Notes: generated by a model from the letters alone, not told the origin. A stretch of 64,000 nucleotides of DNA from Liriodendron chinense (GCA_003013855.2 PVNU02001548.1:2666001-2730000), one strand, 5' to 3'. Positions 32,930-44,640 are shown, numbered from the stretch's first letter. Translations and numbers: made by a program.

Positions 32930-33673
32930 TGACGCAGGGAGGACGTGGTAGGTTGATCACCGTCTCCCTAACCGATAGTTCTCGAATCCACGAGAAGAAA
33001 TAAAAGATAAAAAGAGGAAATAAATTCTGAATAATTGATTTATTGATAATTGAATGAATAATCAAAATAAACATAATTAACTTGCTTTAAATAATAAACT
33101 AAATCCTAAATTCGTACTTAATACTAACTTGCAAAGGAAGAAAAGAATCCTAATACAATTAGAAAAGAAATAGAAAAATCTGCGCAATTGTATAACGCCA
33201 GCACCGTCTTCCTTCCGCTGATACGAGCAATCCACATATCTGATTGCCACGAAACTTTGGAGTTTTACTGATATCGACGTACTCTTCAAGATGGTTGGCT
33301 TAGATTCTCCATATCAGTAGTAATGGGCCACCTGGACCATCTCCAGTTTCAGTGGGCGGAATTCGAAACTTTTTGGACAGTTCGTACCATTTTGGACGCC
33401 ACGATCAATCCGTAACTCGGATCGACGTGAAACTTCTTACGTTTTCTCTGCGTCGAGCAGCTTTACAAAATGGACGGAACGGATCATCATAAATAATCAA
33501 GATGGGCCCCACGAGTTGGGCCGAAATCTAAAAACGGGAATAACAATTTCCTATTTAGGTTGAAACTCCAAAATATGAAATTCTTTAGTTTTCTCTTGTT
33601 TTTCTTCCTGTTTATCTCCCGTAGGAAGGTGCGTGATCCACGCCCTCGATCATGGGGTTCTTCTCCTACATCA
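32930..33673 (-). repeat. 3' LTR of the Gypsy-type element (744 bp)
   Basis: On the plus strand it runs TGACGCAGGG...CTACATCA. By eye it is about 98% identical to 34541-35285, with roughly 15 differences. Adjacent interior sequence gives, on the minus strand, the polypurine tract AAGTGGGGAAGAA directly before TGATGTAGG, so the element is transcribed from the minus strand. Confidence 0.95.
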
Positions 33674-33876
33674 TTCTTCCCCACTTGAAAAAAACTCGTC
33701 CTCGAGTTTCGCTTTAGGTTAGGGCCATGATTTGCTTTTAACTTCGGAAGTCGATGCTTGCGGGACTTATCCTGGAATGCAGCAAAATTTTTTTTTTGAC
33801 TTTTTCTCCACGCCAACATAAATAATTGCAATATTCTCTGATACATCAAAAGTTGGCTTTTTCTGAGAAAGGACAA
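33674..33876 (-). pseudogene. Terminal pol remnant of the Gypsy-type element
   Basis: The minus-strand reading ends with RNSRTSFFQVGKNDVGEE across the polypurine tract into the LTR, as at the 3' end of many plant Gypsy pol genes. The preceding Lys-rich part is not assignable. Protease, RT, RNase H and integrase are absent. Confidence 0.6.
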
Positions 33877-33896
33877 TTTCCTTCACAATGAACAAT

Positions 33897-34508
33897 TCAT
33901 TCAAGAAGTTCGGCAACTACGATCACCTCGATTTCCTGCATTGCTGGCGTGACACTTTTTGGGATACTCATGGATTCTGTCAAAACTGACTCCATAATGT
34001 CTGGAATAATTTTAGACTCTCCTTCCCTATCCTTTAAGATTGGGGTATTGATTTCCTCCACCTCCTCAGAATTTTGAATATCCTCTGATATGGTGGTGGT
34101 TTGTAATATTTCAATGACCTGATCCGAAGTTGTATTACTTCGAAAATCTCTTTCAATATACTCCCCACGATCATTCCCACACGTAGGCCGTCGTACGATA
34201 ATGTCTTCGACCTCTTTATCGCTAGGTTTTGAATCGTTTGGGATTGCCCTGTGATAGGCCACCTGAGGTGCTCTACGGAACATGGTGTTATTCCGTACAG
34301 CGAGCACAGGTGGTTGTTGACTGTTGCCTTGGGCTTGGGGCACATTTAATGCTGCTACAATACGGTTGAGGGTTGCCTGTATACCTTGCAGGATCAACCG
34401 GTTCTCTCGTTGTGCTGCTTCGAATGCTGCCTTGAAAGCTGTCGCTGTTAGATAGTCCCTTGGAGCATCGTCCTTAGGATGAGGATCTAACCCTTCATTA
34501 GAGGTCAT
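33897..34508 (-). CDS. Gag-like open reading frame of the non-autonomous Gypsy element
   Basis: The first ATG after the primer site opens a 203-codon uninterrupted frame (MTSNEGLDPHPKDD...). It contains an Ala-rich, probably helical segment (TATAFKAAFEAAQ, then LQGIQATLNRIVAALN) and an acidic C-terminal half rich in Glu and Ile. There is no zinc knuckle or protease motif, so this is at most a gag N-terminus with a replaced tail. The intact frame fits a young element, and selection for coding is not shown. It could equally be a non-functional leftover. Confidence 0.55.
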   Translation of the reverse strand: MTSNEGLDPHPKDDAPRDYLTATAFKAAFEAAQRENRLILQGIQATLNRIVAALNVPQAQGNSQQPPVLAVRNNTMFRRAPQVAYHRAIPNDSKPSDKEVEDIIVRRPTCGNDRGEYIERDFRSNTTSDQVIEILQTTTISEDIQNSEEVEEINTPILKDREGESKIIPDIMESVLTESMSIPKSVTPAMQEIEVIVVAELLE

Positions 34509-34524
34509 CGTCCTGAGGAAGAAA

Positions 34525-34540
34525 CCTCGCTCTGATACCA
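34525..34540 (-). other. Primer-binding site (initiator tRNA-Met type)
   Basis: Minus strand TGGTATCAGAGCGAGG lies one base from the LTR border at 34541, complementary to the 3' end of initiator tRNA-Met as in most plant LTR retrotransposons. Confidence 0.85.
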
Positions 34541-35285
34541 ATGACGCAGGGAGGACGTGGTAGGTTGATCACCGTTTCCCTAACCGATAGTTCTCGAATC
34601 CACGAGAAGAAATAAAAGATAAAAAGAGGAAATAAATTCCGAATAATTGATTTATTGATAATTGAATGAATAATCAAAATAAACATAATTAACTTGCTTT
34701 AAATAATAAACTAAATCCTAAATTCGTACTTAATACTAACTTGCAAAGGAAGAAAAGAATCCTAATACAATTAGAAAAGAAATAGAAAATCTGCGCAATT
34801 GTATAACGCCAGCACCGTCTTCCTTCCGCTGATACGAGCAATCCACATATCTGATTACCACGAAACTTTGGAGTTTTACTGATATCGACGTACTCTTCAA
34901 GATGGTTGGCTTAGATTCTCCATATCAGTAGTAGTGGGCCACCTGGACCATCTCCAGTTTCAGTGGGCGGAATTCGAAGCTTTTGTGGACAGTTCGTACC
35001 ATTTTGGACGCCACGATCAATCCGTAACTCGGATCGACGTGAAACTTCTTGCGTTTTCTCGGCGTCGAGAAGCTCTACAAAATGGACGGAACGGATCATC
35101 ATAAATGATCAAGATGGGCCCCACGAGTTGGGCCGAAATCTAAAAATGGGAATAACAATTTCCTATTTAGGTTGAAACTCCAAAATATGAAATTCTTTAG
35201 TTTTCTCTTGTTTTTCTTCCTGTTTATCTCCCGCAGGAAGGTGCGTGATCCACGCCCTCGATCATGGGGTTCTTCTCCGACATCA
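34541..35285 (-). repeat. 5' LTR of the Gypsy-type element (745 bp)
   Basis: TGACGCAGGG...CGACATCA on the plus strand, directly repeated from 32930-33673 and followed by CTAAA. Being nearest the primer site, it is the upstream LTR of the minus-strand element. Confidence 0.95.
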
Positions 35286-35845
35286 CTAAATCAATGAATG
35301 GCCCCATGTTGATCATATTTTTTACCATTGATATAGACAACTTATAATGTAAGACCCGTACCCTGATTTGCCCTCTGTACGCTTAGTTTCCGGTACCGGT
35401 ACGTCCCGGATGGACCAGATTTGTGAGCCTTGATCGTGACTGTATTTTAGTACCGCATCGACCCAAGACCTATACCCCAGCGATCGCGTAGGAGCTGCGA
35501 TTCCAAAGCAGCGCGGCACGCCCCATTGCGATACTAGGTGTGAAAGTTGCGATCATTTGCGCAATCAGAGGCGGGCTGCGCAACACACGTGTGGCGCAGG
35601 CCCCACTTGCATAAATCCCAAGAAAAGTCAAATCAATCAATCAATCACCCTCACACTCACCCATACCCCTCTCATCACCCTAGTCTACATACACCATACC
35701 CACCCTATCCCCCTCTCATTACAAAGTCAACACAAGCCCATACCTCCCATACCATCCTATCCCCTCCTTTCTTAAAATTCTCTTCATGTCCTAATTTCTC
35801 TATAATAATAAGGCTCTATACATATGACCTTTCTCATTTTTTTGC

Positions 35846-35848
<3 letters not shown>

Positions 35849-35878
<30 letters not shown>
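35849..35878. repeat. (GA)n microsatellite
   Basis: About 15 GA units in the solo LTR. Purine-rich sequence continues to about 35990. Confidence 0.9.
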
Positions 35879-35883
<5 letters not shown>

Positions 35884-36124
35884 AAAAAGATTTGAGAGAT
35901 TTGAGAGGAATTAGAGAGAGGTTTGAGTGAGATCATTAGAAGAGAGAAAAGAGAGATTTGAGGGAGTTGTGTGAGAAGTAGAGGAGATTAAGGGAGGAAC
36001 CTAGCTTGGAGGACCCCGATCACCATCCGAACCATCCGATCGTCAATCCAACCCCATCCAACCGTCCAACCATCATTGTGAGTGCAAGGGAGACATAAAC
36101 TCCCCATTTTCTTAATCGTCTTTC

Positions 36125-37750
36125 ATTTTCTTTTTTTGGGCCCATCTTGTGATGGGCAATCAGATGGATGGATTGGATCATCCATGAATGGGCCCCACAT
36201 ACCTGTAAATAATAATAATAATAATAAATATATATAAAAACAAAGAGAGAGAGAGAGAGGAGAGAGAGAGAGTAGCCGCCCAACAGCGCATGGGCGAAGC
36301 CCTTTTGGGCGTTGACCATGGGGCCCACTCGTGGGACCCACCTGGATGTTTGTGTTCGATCCATGCCGTCCACCTGTTTCTCCAGTCCATTTTAGGGCTG
36401 GATACCAAAAATGAAGCAGATCCAGATCTCAGGCGGACCACACCATAAAAAATAGTGTAGACAATGATGCCTACTGTTGAACCTTCTCTGACCCACCTTG
36501 ATGTTTCTAGACCGAATCACCTGCCCAATATAGGGCTCTATGGGTTTCCCATGAGCTGAAGATTCCGATAGACGGAGTGGATCGCATTCATGTGGGCCCC
36601 ACTTGAAAAAAAAAGAAAAAAAAGGAGAAGAAGAGACGCTGGGAGTAGCCAGCGGACTGACAGGTTGAGTAGCTATCTCGCTACTGAAGTGACGTCACCA
36701 ACTTCCATGGGCCCCATCGTGTTGCATGTGTTATATCCACACCGTCCATCCATTTGGGGAGATCATTTTAGGGCATGATCTTAAGAATGAGACAGATCCA
36801 AATCTCAAGAGGACCCTACCAAAGAAAACAGCGGGGATGGTGACCAGACCATTGAAACCTTCCTACGACCCACCATGATGTATATGTACCATCCATGCCA
36901 TTCATCCCTTTTGCCAATTCATTTTGGGCCTTAGGCCTAAGTTTGGGCCAGATCCACTTCCCAGGTGGGCCGTACCATGGGACTCAGTGGGGGAAACAAT
37001 GATGTCCACCGTTGAAGCCTTCCTAAGGCTCACTGTAATGTTTATAATGCCTTCCAGACCTGTGACATAGGTCTAGATGAAGGGGAAAACACAAACATTA
37101 GCTTGATTCAAACAAGTGAGACCCCAGGGGGTCCCACGCTGCCTAGCAGGTGGACCACCCTAAGGGTCCCACCATGATGTACCTATTTTATTCATGCTGC
37201 TCATCTATTTTTCTATGCCATTTTAAGATATGGCCCCCAAAATGAGGCAGATCCAAACGTCAAGTGGACCACACCCGCAGGGAATAGTGGTCATTGATGC
37301 CCACCATTGAAAACTTTCTTGGGGCCACTGTGATGATTATTTTCATCCAACTAAAGGTTTTAGGCCCATATTTGGGTTCCACCTTGATGGATGTATTGTG
37401 TACCATGCCACCCGTCTTGATCGACGCGTGGGGCCCAATTTTGAGTGGGTGTCACTTAGGATATGGTGGTGATTGAATACCTACCACTGAAACTCCCTAC
37501 GACCGATGATGTATATTTGCTATCCGACCAATGGGAGGTGCCCACCATGGTCCTTCCTTTGATATATATGTTTTATCCATGCCGTACACTTATGTTGTCG
37601 GCCTATTTTGTATGTACAGGCCCAAGTATGGGGCCGATGTGGTCTCAAGTGAGCTATGCCACGAGGACCTTTACATTTCCAATGGGGCCCACAGTCTGGG
37701 TCCCACTCCCTACATATATTGGGCCCTTCAAGGCCAACGTCACATGATAT
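36125..37750 (+). repeat. Direct array of foldback half-modules inside the solo LTR
   Basis: The block '(t)gggcccca.catgatgt', 'atccacgccgtccatc', 'ttttagggcat', 'aaatgaggcagatcc', 'caggtggaccacacc', 'gcccaccattgaaa' recurs in the same orientation from about 36315, 36710, 36875, 37165 and 37520. Intact foldbacks instead have the second block inverted. Each unit is 200-400 bp and diverged. 36210-36275 adds ATA and GA microsatellites. Confidence 0.75.
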
Positions 37751-39054
37751 GTTTGGTAACATGCTAGTATACTTAGCTTGATACGTCACACGGATAATAT
37801 GCTTAGTATAATGAATACCATGCTCATTCATATGTCCATACGCATCATCTGTATGCCTGTTGTGGATCACGATTAATCATAGTACATGCTATTTTGGCTT
37901 ATTATACTTAGGAGACCCATGCGAGACATGGTTGCCCCACATGATTGCGCAGTATGCGTAAGTTTGGTGCATGACTTGGATTATATGATTCATGCATTTC
38001 GCATTATGTATGTCACGATCGCCTTCACACCCTAGCAGCATTGGAGTGGTGGCCACCATAGTCACATCATGGTTGGCAGTAATGGACACCGGAAACATGT
38101 TCTAGCACCTGGGCGCTATGGATGTCCTTGGGTGAAAGTCCGTAAACCCTGTGGTACTAGTAGGATGCTCCAACGTCAAGACCGAGTGGATAACATGAGC
38201 GCCCGAGTGCCAAATACCAGTAGGCCACGTCTCCCACTATGTCGAGGTCGGTTGGAAAGGGGTGTGACCTTATCCGCCCGGGTGCAGTGGGCTATAAGCT
38301 AGGTCAAGTCTGACCACCTTGTGAAATGGGTCCGCTATCGGCGAGCCGAGTGGGCATTGGCATACCATTGACTAGGCGGATAGTGAGGTCTTTTGTACTC
38401 GCTTGGTTATGCGCGTGATGTGTGGCAGCCAGTATCAGAGTGTACTAGACCCTGGTGATGTCCCAGATGAGAACCATTTTGATATGTGGATTAGTTAAGG
38501 ATTAACGTGTTTGCATTGCATCTCTAGCATGTAACACTTGGCCATGTAGGCCTTTGCATCACATAGCCTTGGGATGACTGATAGCATTCATGAGCTTGGT
38601 AACTTAGCCCTCTATCACTTTTGCTTACTCTGATATCTGTATACTTGTCATATGCATCACACAAGCACACACGCACTCTACTGAGCTTCGTAGGAAGCTT
38701 ATGCGCGTTTGTTTACGCTGTAGGTACTAGGGCACATCAGCAGCGTTGAGCGCGGTTCATGTACCTGATATTTTGCGCTTTTACTACATTTTGTATTTTC
38801 TTTTCCAGCACTGTACTCAACAAACTATATAGTGGATATCTGATGATATTTTATGGTTTTGATTATGCTCATTTACAAAAAAAATTTACCCTGAAAATCC
38901 TCCTGGTAGGATCCTAGGATCGGAACCTGGCATATGAGAGCTAGGAGCCGAGAATGGTGTATTACGGAGGCTGTTGGCACCAAAGTTGGCGATCGAAAAT
39001 TTAGTCAGCCTGGTCCCCAGGTTTGGGGCGTGACATATAACATGGTTCTTACTT

Positions 39055-40345
39055 TGATCACACATCATGTAAAAAATCACTTTTATTAAAAATCCTAACC
39101 GCCTATTCAATAGTTAGTGAAATGGATTCTAATAATTTATCACAATACAAATGGTACAATCATTTATCTAAACCATCCGGTATATGGACCCTCCCATTAC
39201 TACTAATCACTATTAAAAATTTACTTTTGTCCGGTGATCTTGACCATCCATTTAATAGTTACGGAAATGGAAGGTTTATGTTGACATATCACAAGTGCTT
39301 CCCACCCTTGGGCGCTTATCCCTTTCAAAAAATCACTTCCATTTGATGATCCCAACAGTCCATTTAATGCCTAAGGAAATGGATGGTCCATATTGGTAAT
39401 ACTAAATTTTCTTTTAATAATTTCTAGACCAACTATCATTTGGTCCCACTCTTGATTGCTAACCCTTCTCAGAAAATCAAATTTGTTGAATTACTGAAAT
39501 CTTCCAATTAATGACTGAGAAATTGACGGTCCATATTGATCATGTAACAAAAGTTTCGATAGTTGATCTCATGACATCCACTTGATCAATGCCTGTTCCT
39601 ATAAAAGATCACTTTGATTGGATGATCCTAATCTTCCAATTAATGTCTAAGAAATTGACAGTCTAGCTACTGATGATGCCACAAATGGTCAGTCATTGAT
39701 CTATGACATCCATCATATGTGTCCTACTCTTGATTAGCTCTCCTCGAAAACTCGCTTTGGTTGGATGATTATAACCTCCGCTCAACTGCCTAGAAAAATG
39801 AACGGCCCATATTAATCCTACTAAAAATGGTCCAATCTTCGGTTCATACCATCCATTATTTGGATCCTATACCCTTATTGCCCACCTCTCTTAGAAAATC
39901 GCATTGGTTGAATAATCCTAATTCCAATTTATGCTTGACGGTCCACATTGACCATGCTACAAATGTTTTTATCATTGGTCTATGATATTGACCATGTGGG
40001 CCCCACCCTTGTTTACCCATCCCTCTAAAAATTTACTTTGATTGAATGATCCTAACCTACAATCCACACCTAGGAAAAGGAAATACATATTGATTATATT
40101 ATAAATGATTTGATCATTGATTTAGAAATCCATCATGTGGATCCCACCTTTGATTGTTCATTCCTTTAAAAAAAATCACTTAGATGAGTAATCTTAGCCT
40201 TCCAATTAATCAGAAGAAAAATGGATGGTCCATATTAACCATAGTACAAATGGTGTCATTATTAATTTATATAAATTTTCCATCATGCATGCAGCGGCTT
40301 TTCATTCCCATCCTTAAAAAAAAAAATCTTTAGTCCAATGACCCA
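39055..40345. repeat. Diverged satellite, about nine units of about 140 bp
   Basis: Units begin near 39065, 39205, 39325, 39467, 39600, 39742, 39889, 40024, 40165 and 40314 (last partial). Shared order: AAAATCACTTTGATTGGATG, 'atcctaacctccaatta', 'gaaattgacggtccatattgatcat', 'acaaatggt..gatcattgat', 'catccatcatgtgg.tcccact.ttgatt'. Spacing is 133-149 bp. Divergence is high, so the array is old. It begins next to the solo LTR's target site at 39040. Confidence 0.85.
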
Positions 40346-41099
40346 CAATTATGCAAGATGCAAGAAATTCTGTGGGGATTGGAATGAAATTCTTTAAAAA
40401 TTAAAATTTTAAAAGTACCCCCTATCTTACAGATTTGTAATATCTGGTGGCATTTAAATTACTGGGATTTTCAATGCCCATTATCCTCCACACCACAGAA
40501 TGGTGATGATACTCAGGCATTCGAGTTCCCAAATCCAAACATAGCCTGAGAGTTTATCTCTAGCGATTGCAACTATAGACATGGACACATAACAAATACG
40601 AATTGGACCAATGTTAGGTGTGACAATATGATAATTGTGCACAAAATCCAAGCCACTCATCAGGTGGGACTCACTACCTAAATACCTTAACCATTAAAGG
40701 TCATATGGTTTCCTGGCTCTACTAGTTGGTCACGCATGTATATATGTGGGCTGCTGGTACTCTTTCTTTACAGGCATCCACCTCTTTTGTATACATGTGG
40801 CTAACTCGTGGTACCATACAATCTTTAACACAAAGATGCCACTAATGTAAGACATCAGTACCATTAAAATGATAGTTATAATATAAAATCAATCTGATTC
40901 ACCATGTGGACCGCACCAGTCGATTGAGTTAAGCGTACTTTCGGTTGATCATGATTCCAACTTGCCTGGTTTTGCCTTGGATGGTCACCTTTGTTGGGCC
41001 TACCGTTTTAATGTTATTGAAGTCATACACAAGTGGTATGTTGGTGATCAGCACCAATAAGTTGCAGCACCGATGCCATATGTGACCCATTTAAGTGCA
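40346..41099. other. Intergenic, no gene seen
   Basis: 'gttcccaaatccaaacatagcct' near 40525-40550 looks like the right end of a TIR transposon. No left partner was recognised. The remainder shows no coding signal. Confidence 0.4.
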
Positions 41100-41262
41100 A
41101 AATAACCCTGATCCATAGCTCAAGTGGTAGACTGAGTGAAGATAACCTCATCTCAACACTGTGGTCTTGGCTTCGATTCCCAAAGTGGGAGTGGCTAACA
41201 TGGCAATGTGAGGGAAGGTGGGTGTACCAACAGTGTGGTGTGTGTGCTAAAAAAAACCTAGA
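41100..41262 (+). mobile_element. SINE with clear box A and box B
   Basis: 'TAGCTCAAGTGGTAGA' fits the tRNA box A and 'GGCTTCGATTCCC' box B, about 50 bp apart. A GTG-rich body and a tail with a run of eight A follow. The tRNA-like head makes this the most diagnostic SINE copy in the window. Confidence 0.8.
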
Positions 41263-41704
41263 AATTGTGAGTTTTGTTCTACCTATCAAGCCCTCCATTC
41301 ACCACCCTATGTGGATGGTGGACAGGGTTTATAACTATATATTCCTATTATTATAGGACACTTAGATTTGCTCTGCTAAAACTTTTCCAATTCACCCTAA
41401 CATTACTTAGTTGTCCAACTTTTGCTTAGCAGTTTTTAAGATATCTAATAGAATTGAAAGCTGCTCACACATTAATTACATTATCTAGATTTTAAAATAT
41501 CACAAGTTATAACATTATCAAACATGTCATCCATAGAATTAGAATCTCCAGCTTAGTGAAAACTAAGTGGCCACCTCAAATTCTAGCATTTGCATCTTGA
41601 ATCCAAAAGTTGTATAATAAACTTATTTTACAGCTCTTATTCAACAAACAAAAACATTATTCACATTTGGAAACTTATTCACCTATGTTAAAGTTACTCG
41701 TATA

Positions 41705-41965
41705 CACGGTTGGGCCCATCATATTGTGTATGTCATCCAACCCGCACATAAAGTGTGCCCCATCATGATGAAAGGTTTCCCCAAAATCCAAACTTATACA
41801 ATCAATAGGTGAGCCATACTATAGAAGAAAATGGACAAAAACCTCCAAATTCATATGGGGGCTCATGTAATGGCTGAATTAAGTTTTTAGCATCCTACTT
41901 TCATGGTGGGGTGACCTTTCTAAACAAGTTGGATGCCATACAAAAATCATGGTGGGTTCTTATGC
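41705..41965. mobile_element. Degraded foldback element
   Basis: 'ttgggcccatcatattgtgtatgtcatccaacccgc' at the left and 'gttggatgccatacaaaaatcatggtggg' at the right are complementary. The middle keeps 'ggtgagccatactatagaag'. Confidence 0.5.
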
Positions 41966-42063
41966 AACCTCGTGAAACAAGCTTATATTGCAAATATGGT
42001 TAAGGATCCTATCTCCCTCTGTAATACAAGTTCTTAAAAAAGGTATCCGCTAATAAATTTATA

Positions 42064-42065
<2 letters not shown>

Positions 42066-42100
<35 letters not shown>
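42066..42100. repeat. (GA)n microsatellite
   Basis: About 17 GA units. Confidence 0.95.
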
Positions 42101-42104
<4 letters not shown>

Positions 42105-42574
42105 CATGTGAGACAAACCATGTAAGGCCTTTTGAGGGTAAAATCATGGACACACAAAAGATTTTTATAGGTAAAATCTGAACGGTAGATTGCTAACTAG
42201 TCACAACCTCTGTATTACCAAAATATCCATAGCATTATTTCAAATCCCATCACATATCCTTTTGACTGTTCAAAGATCATTGGTCTCATAAAATTAAATG
42301 CATTGGATAATCGTCCACTCTACTGCTCAGAATTGAAAGTGGTCATCCAAGTGAGATAATACAGTAGAGTTAAAATAAGAAGGGTGATGTATAAATTGGG
42401 CTATCCATCTTCTTGGGCCTAGCACAAAAAGACTATGGTTTCAAAAATCAGACCTATATATTAGATATTCCTATCAATTCCATTGGTCGACATCAAAGCA
42501 TTTGTGTGGCGAAGTGATAGATGTGATTGTCTAACAAGTTTGATTTTTCAAAAAGCCAGAGACACTGTTTGGAC

Positions 42575-43030
42575 CTACCACTACCAGCCAGCTAGCTGCT
42601 TTGAGAGCTCTATGGGCCCACCATGATGTATGCGTTTTATCCCTACTGTCCCTCCATTTCTTCAGCTCATTTTAGGGCATGACTAAAAATAGAGGTAGAT
42701 CTAAAGCTCAAGTGGACCACACCACATAAGAAAATAGTGGGATGATGCTTACGGGTGAAAACTTCTTGGGCCCATTCCAATGATTATTTGCTATCCAAAA
42801 GTGTTCATAAAGTCACACAACTCCCGTAAAGGGAAGACACAAATATCACCGGAAAGTTTTGAACCGTAAGCGTTTAATCCCCACTGTTTCATGTGGTGTG
42901 GTCCACTTGAGCTATGGATCTACCTCAATTTTGAGTTCATGTCCTAAGATGAACGGACAAAATGGATGTATGATATGGATAAAACACATGTATCATGGGG
43001 TCACCAGCCAAAGGAAGCGGATTAATTGCT
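42575..43030. mobile_element. Foldback element
   Basis: 'tgggcccaccatgatgtatgcgttttatcc' is mirrored by 'ggataaaacacatgtatcatgggg'. The inner 'aagtggaccacaccacataag' and 'catgtggtgtggtccacttgag' pair. No terminal extension beyond the core was recognised. Confidence 0.75.
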
Positions 43031-43039
43031 TATTGAGAA

Positions 43040-43505
43040 CTCAGTAGGCTAAGCATAGTGAATAAACTCCCCTATAATTTATGTATTTTTATCCACACTG
43101 TCGATCCATTTTACCAGATAATTTTAAGAATTCAGCCCAAAAAATGAAGTATATCTAATCTCAAGTGGACCACACTACAGAAACAGTGTGAATTGAATCG
43201 TATACCATTGAAAATTCCTAGGGGCCATGGAAGTTTTGGGTCAAGCTGATATTTGTGTTTTCCCTTCTTTCATGTCTGTGTGATCATATGAACAGGTTGG
43301 ATGACAAATAAACATCACTGTGGGCCCTAGGAATGTTTCAATGGTGGAAATCATTATTCACACTGTTTCCTGTGGTGTGGTCCAGTTGAGCTTTGGAATT
43401 GCTTTAATTTTGGGATCAACCCCAAAATTGATAGGAAAAATGGATGGACGGTGTGGATAAACCACATACATTCACGGTAGGCCCAACAGAGTTTACTCAT
43501 GACGA
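43040..43505. mobile_element. Foldback element
   Basis: The left part ('gtatttttatccacactgtcgatcc', 'caagtggaccacactacag') is complemented by the right ('cctgtggtgtggtccagttgag', 'ggatggacggtgtggataaacc'). The outer ends 'gaataaactcccc' and 'gagtttactc' also pair. It begins within about 10 bp of the previous element. Confidence 0.75.
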
Positions 43506-44065
43506 TAAAAGAGAACTGAGTTACTCAGTACGAGTCCGATTTCACCAACTAAATGGTACCCAATTGATATCACAACCTACCACAGGGAGAGATGGCCCCA
43601 CCGAATTGTCTCCTTTGATTCAAATTCAACCTGAGGTGTTGTTACTGAAGAGTGCACTCATGACCGTACAATTTAGAGTTCTATGAGTTGAATTCTGTTC
43701 TCTGGATGTCCCAGTCAACTGGACCGTCCATTTATTCGCCAAGCCAAAATCACACTGCTAGGGTACAATTCTAACCATCCCACAAGAAACCCACAAAAAG
43801 GACGGTCAGGATCATTTTACAGAAAGAGGTCCAGTCACTGTGTTGCTTATCTATTCGGTGGGCCCCTACTTACGTTATCAGCAACCATCTGCGACAACGG
43901 ACGGCTATAAAAAGAGAAGAAGATTTCATTCAGGTTGATATTCTCATATGGTAGTATAATGTTTGTCTGGTGGTCCATCAAGAGTCAGACTGACCTAATG
44001 GACGGTCTACATCGATTGATCTGGCCGTCCAGGTGTCAGAAGCAACTCATAGCGCTACAGCATAT

Positions 44066-44104
<39 letters not shown>

Positions 44105-44640
44105 AGGGGAAAAACACCCATCCTTTTCACACTTAGTTATATACAGAGATGTTTTCTACTGTAATACCAAAAGGTAGAATGGACGGTTGATGTGCCATTT
44201 GGGTAATTGTAATGAGTGGGCCCCTTTTACGTAAGATTCGATCCATGTACGTGCATTCTAGCTTGCCTACCCAAATAAAAGATGTATGCATGTTTGATGA
44301 GGGCGTCGGCAAAGCCCACGTGTGTATTCACGCACTTGCATGCGTTTATATGTCAAGCATGTGTCAGATCTGAGCAATCCATCAGGTGGGTCATACTATA
44401 CTATATATGGCCAAGAGATCTGAGCAATCCATCCATCCATTTGCTTTGTACACTTTTGATCATCTGATCACTAAACGTGCCAGATTTTCTGAATAGAAGA
44501 TCCAGAGAGTGGGGCCGACTTGATGGACTGCTCGGATCTCACACATGTGTTCCAGGTTAGCATGTGCATTGGCGTGTGGATGGACAAAAGATGTACAATC
44601 GCTAGACTTAGCAAAACTCTTTAATGGAAGAGAAAAACTT
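43506..44640. other. Intergenic, no gene seen
   Basis: It contains a CT microsatellite (44071-44104) and MITE pieces of the 'cttggatctcacacatgtg' type (44520-44600). A 13-bp phrase GATCTGAGCAATCCATC is repeated at 44368 and 44417. No coding region is supported. Confidence 0.4.
44071..44104. repeat. (CT)n microsatellite
   Basis: About 16 CT units ending in CTATCTA. Confidence 0.95.

Larger units (their letters stand above)
32930..35285 (-). mobile_element. Complete non-autonomous Gypsy-type LTR retrotransposon, 2.36 kb
   Basis: Two LTRs flank an 867-bp interior, and the 5-bp target duplication CTAAA is perfect (32925-32929 and 35286-35290). The primer site TGGTATCAGAGCGAGG (initiator tRNA-Met) adjoins the LTR at 34541 and the polypurine tract adjoins the LTR at 33673. 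The interior keeps a gag-like start and the last codons of pol (SRTSFFQVGKND-like), with everything between deleted, so mobility would need proteins in trans. High LTR identity indicates recent insertion. Confidence 0.95.
35348..39035 (+). mobile_element. Solo LTR, 3.69 kb, Tekay/Del-like, with captured foldback modules
   Basis: Starts TGTAAGACCCGTACCC and ends GGTTTGGGGCGTGACA. The perfect 5-bp duplication TATAA flanks it (35343-35347 and 39036-39040). It holds two GA-rich tracts, a block of foldback half-modules (about 36300-37750) and, near its right part, 'gaccgagtggataacatgagcgcc'-type sequence that I associate with long chromovirus LTRs. No pol or gag lies inside. Orientation follows the TG...CA and poly-GA placement and is tentative. 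Confidence 0.88.

Noticed and set aside
35547..35930. 127-codon His/Pro/Ser-rich frame
   Set aside because: It lies in the solo LTR across low-complexity CATACCC-type and GA-repeat sequence; no domain or similarity was recognised.
39055..40345. CRISPR-like regular spacing
   Set aside because: Units are diverged over their whole length with no short constant repeat and unique spacers, and the genome is that of a plant; it is a satellite.
41100..41170. Possible tRNA gene (box A and box B present)
   Set aside because: No cloverleaf with paired acceptor stem could be drawn, and a GTG-rich body with an A tail follows; it is a SINE head.
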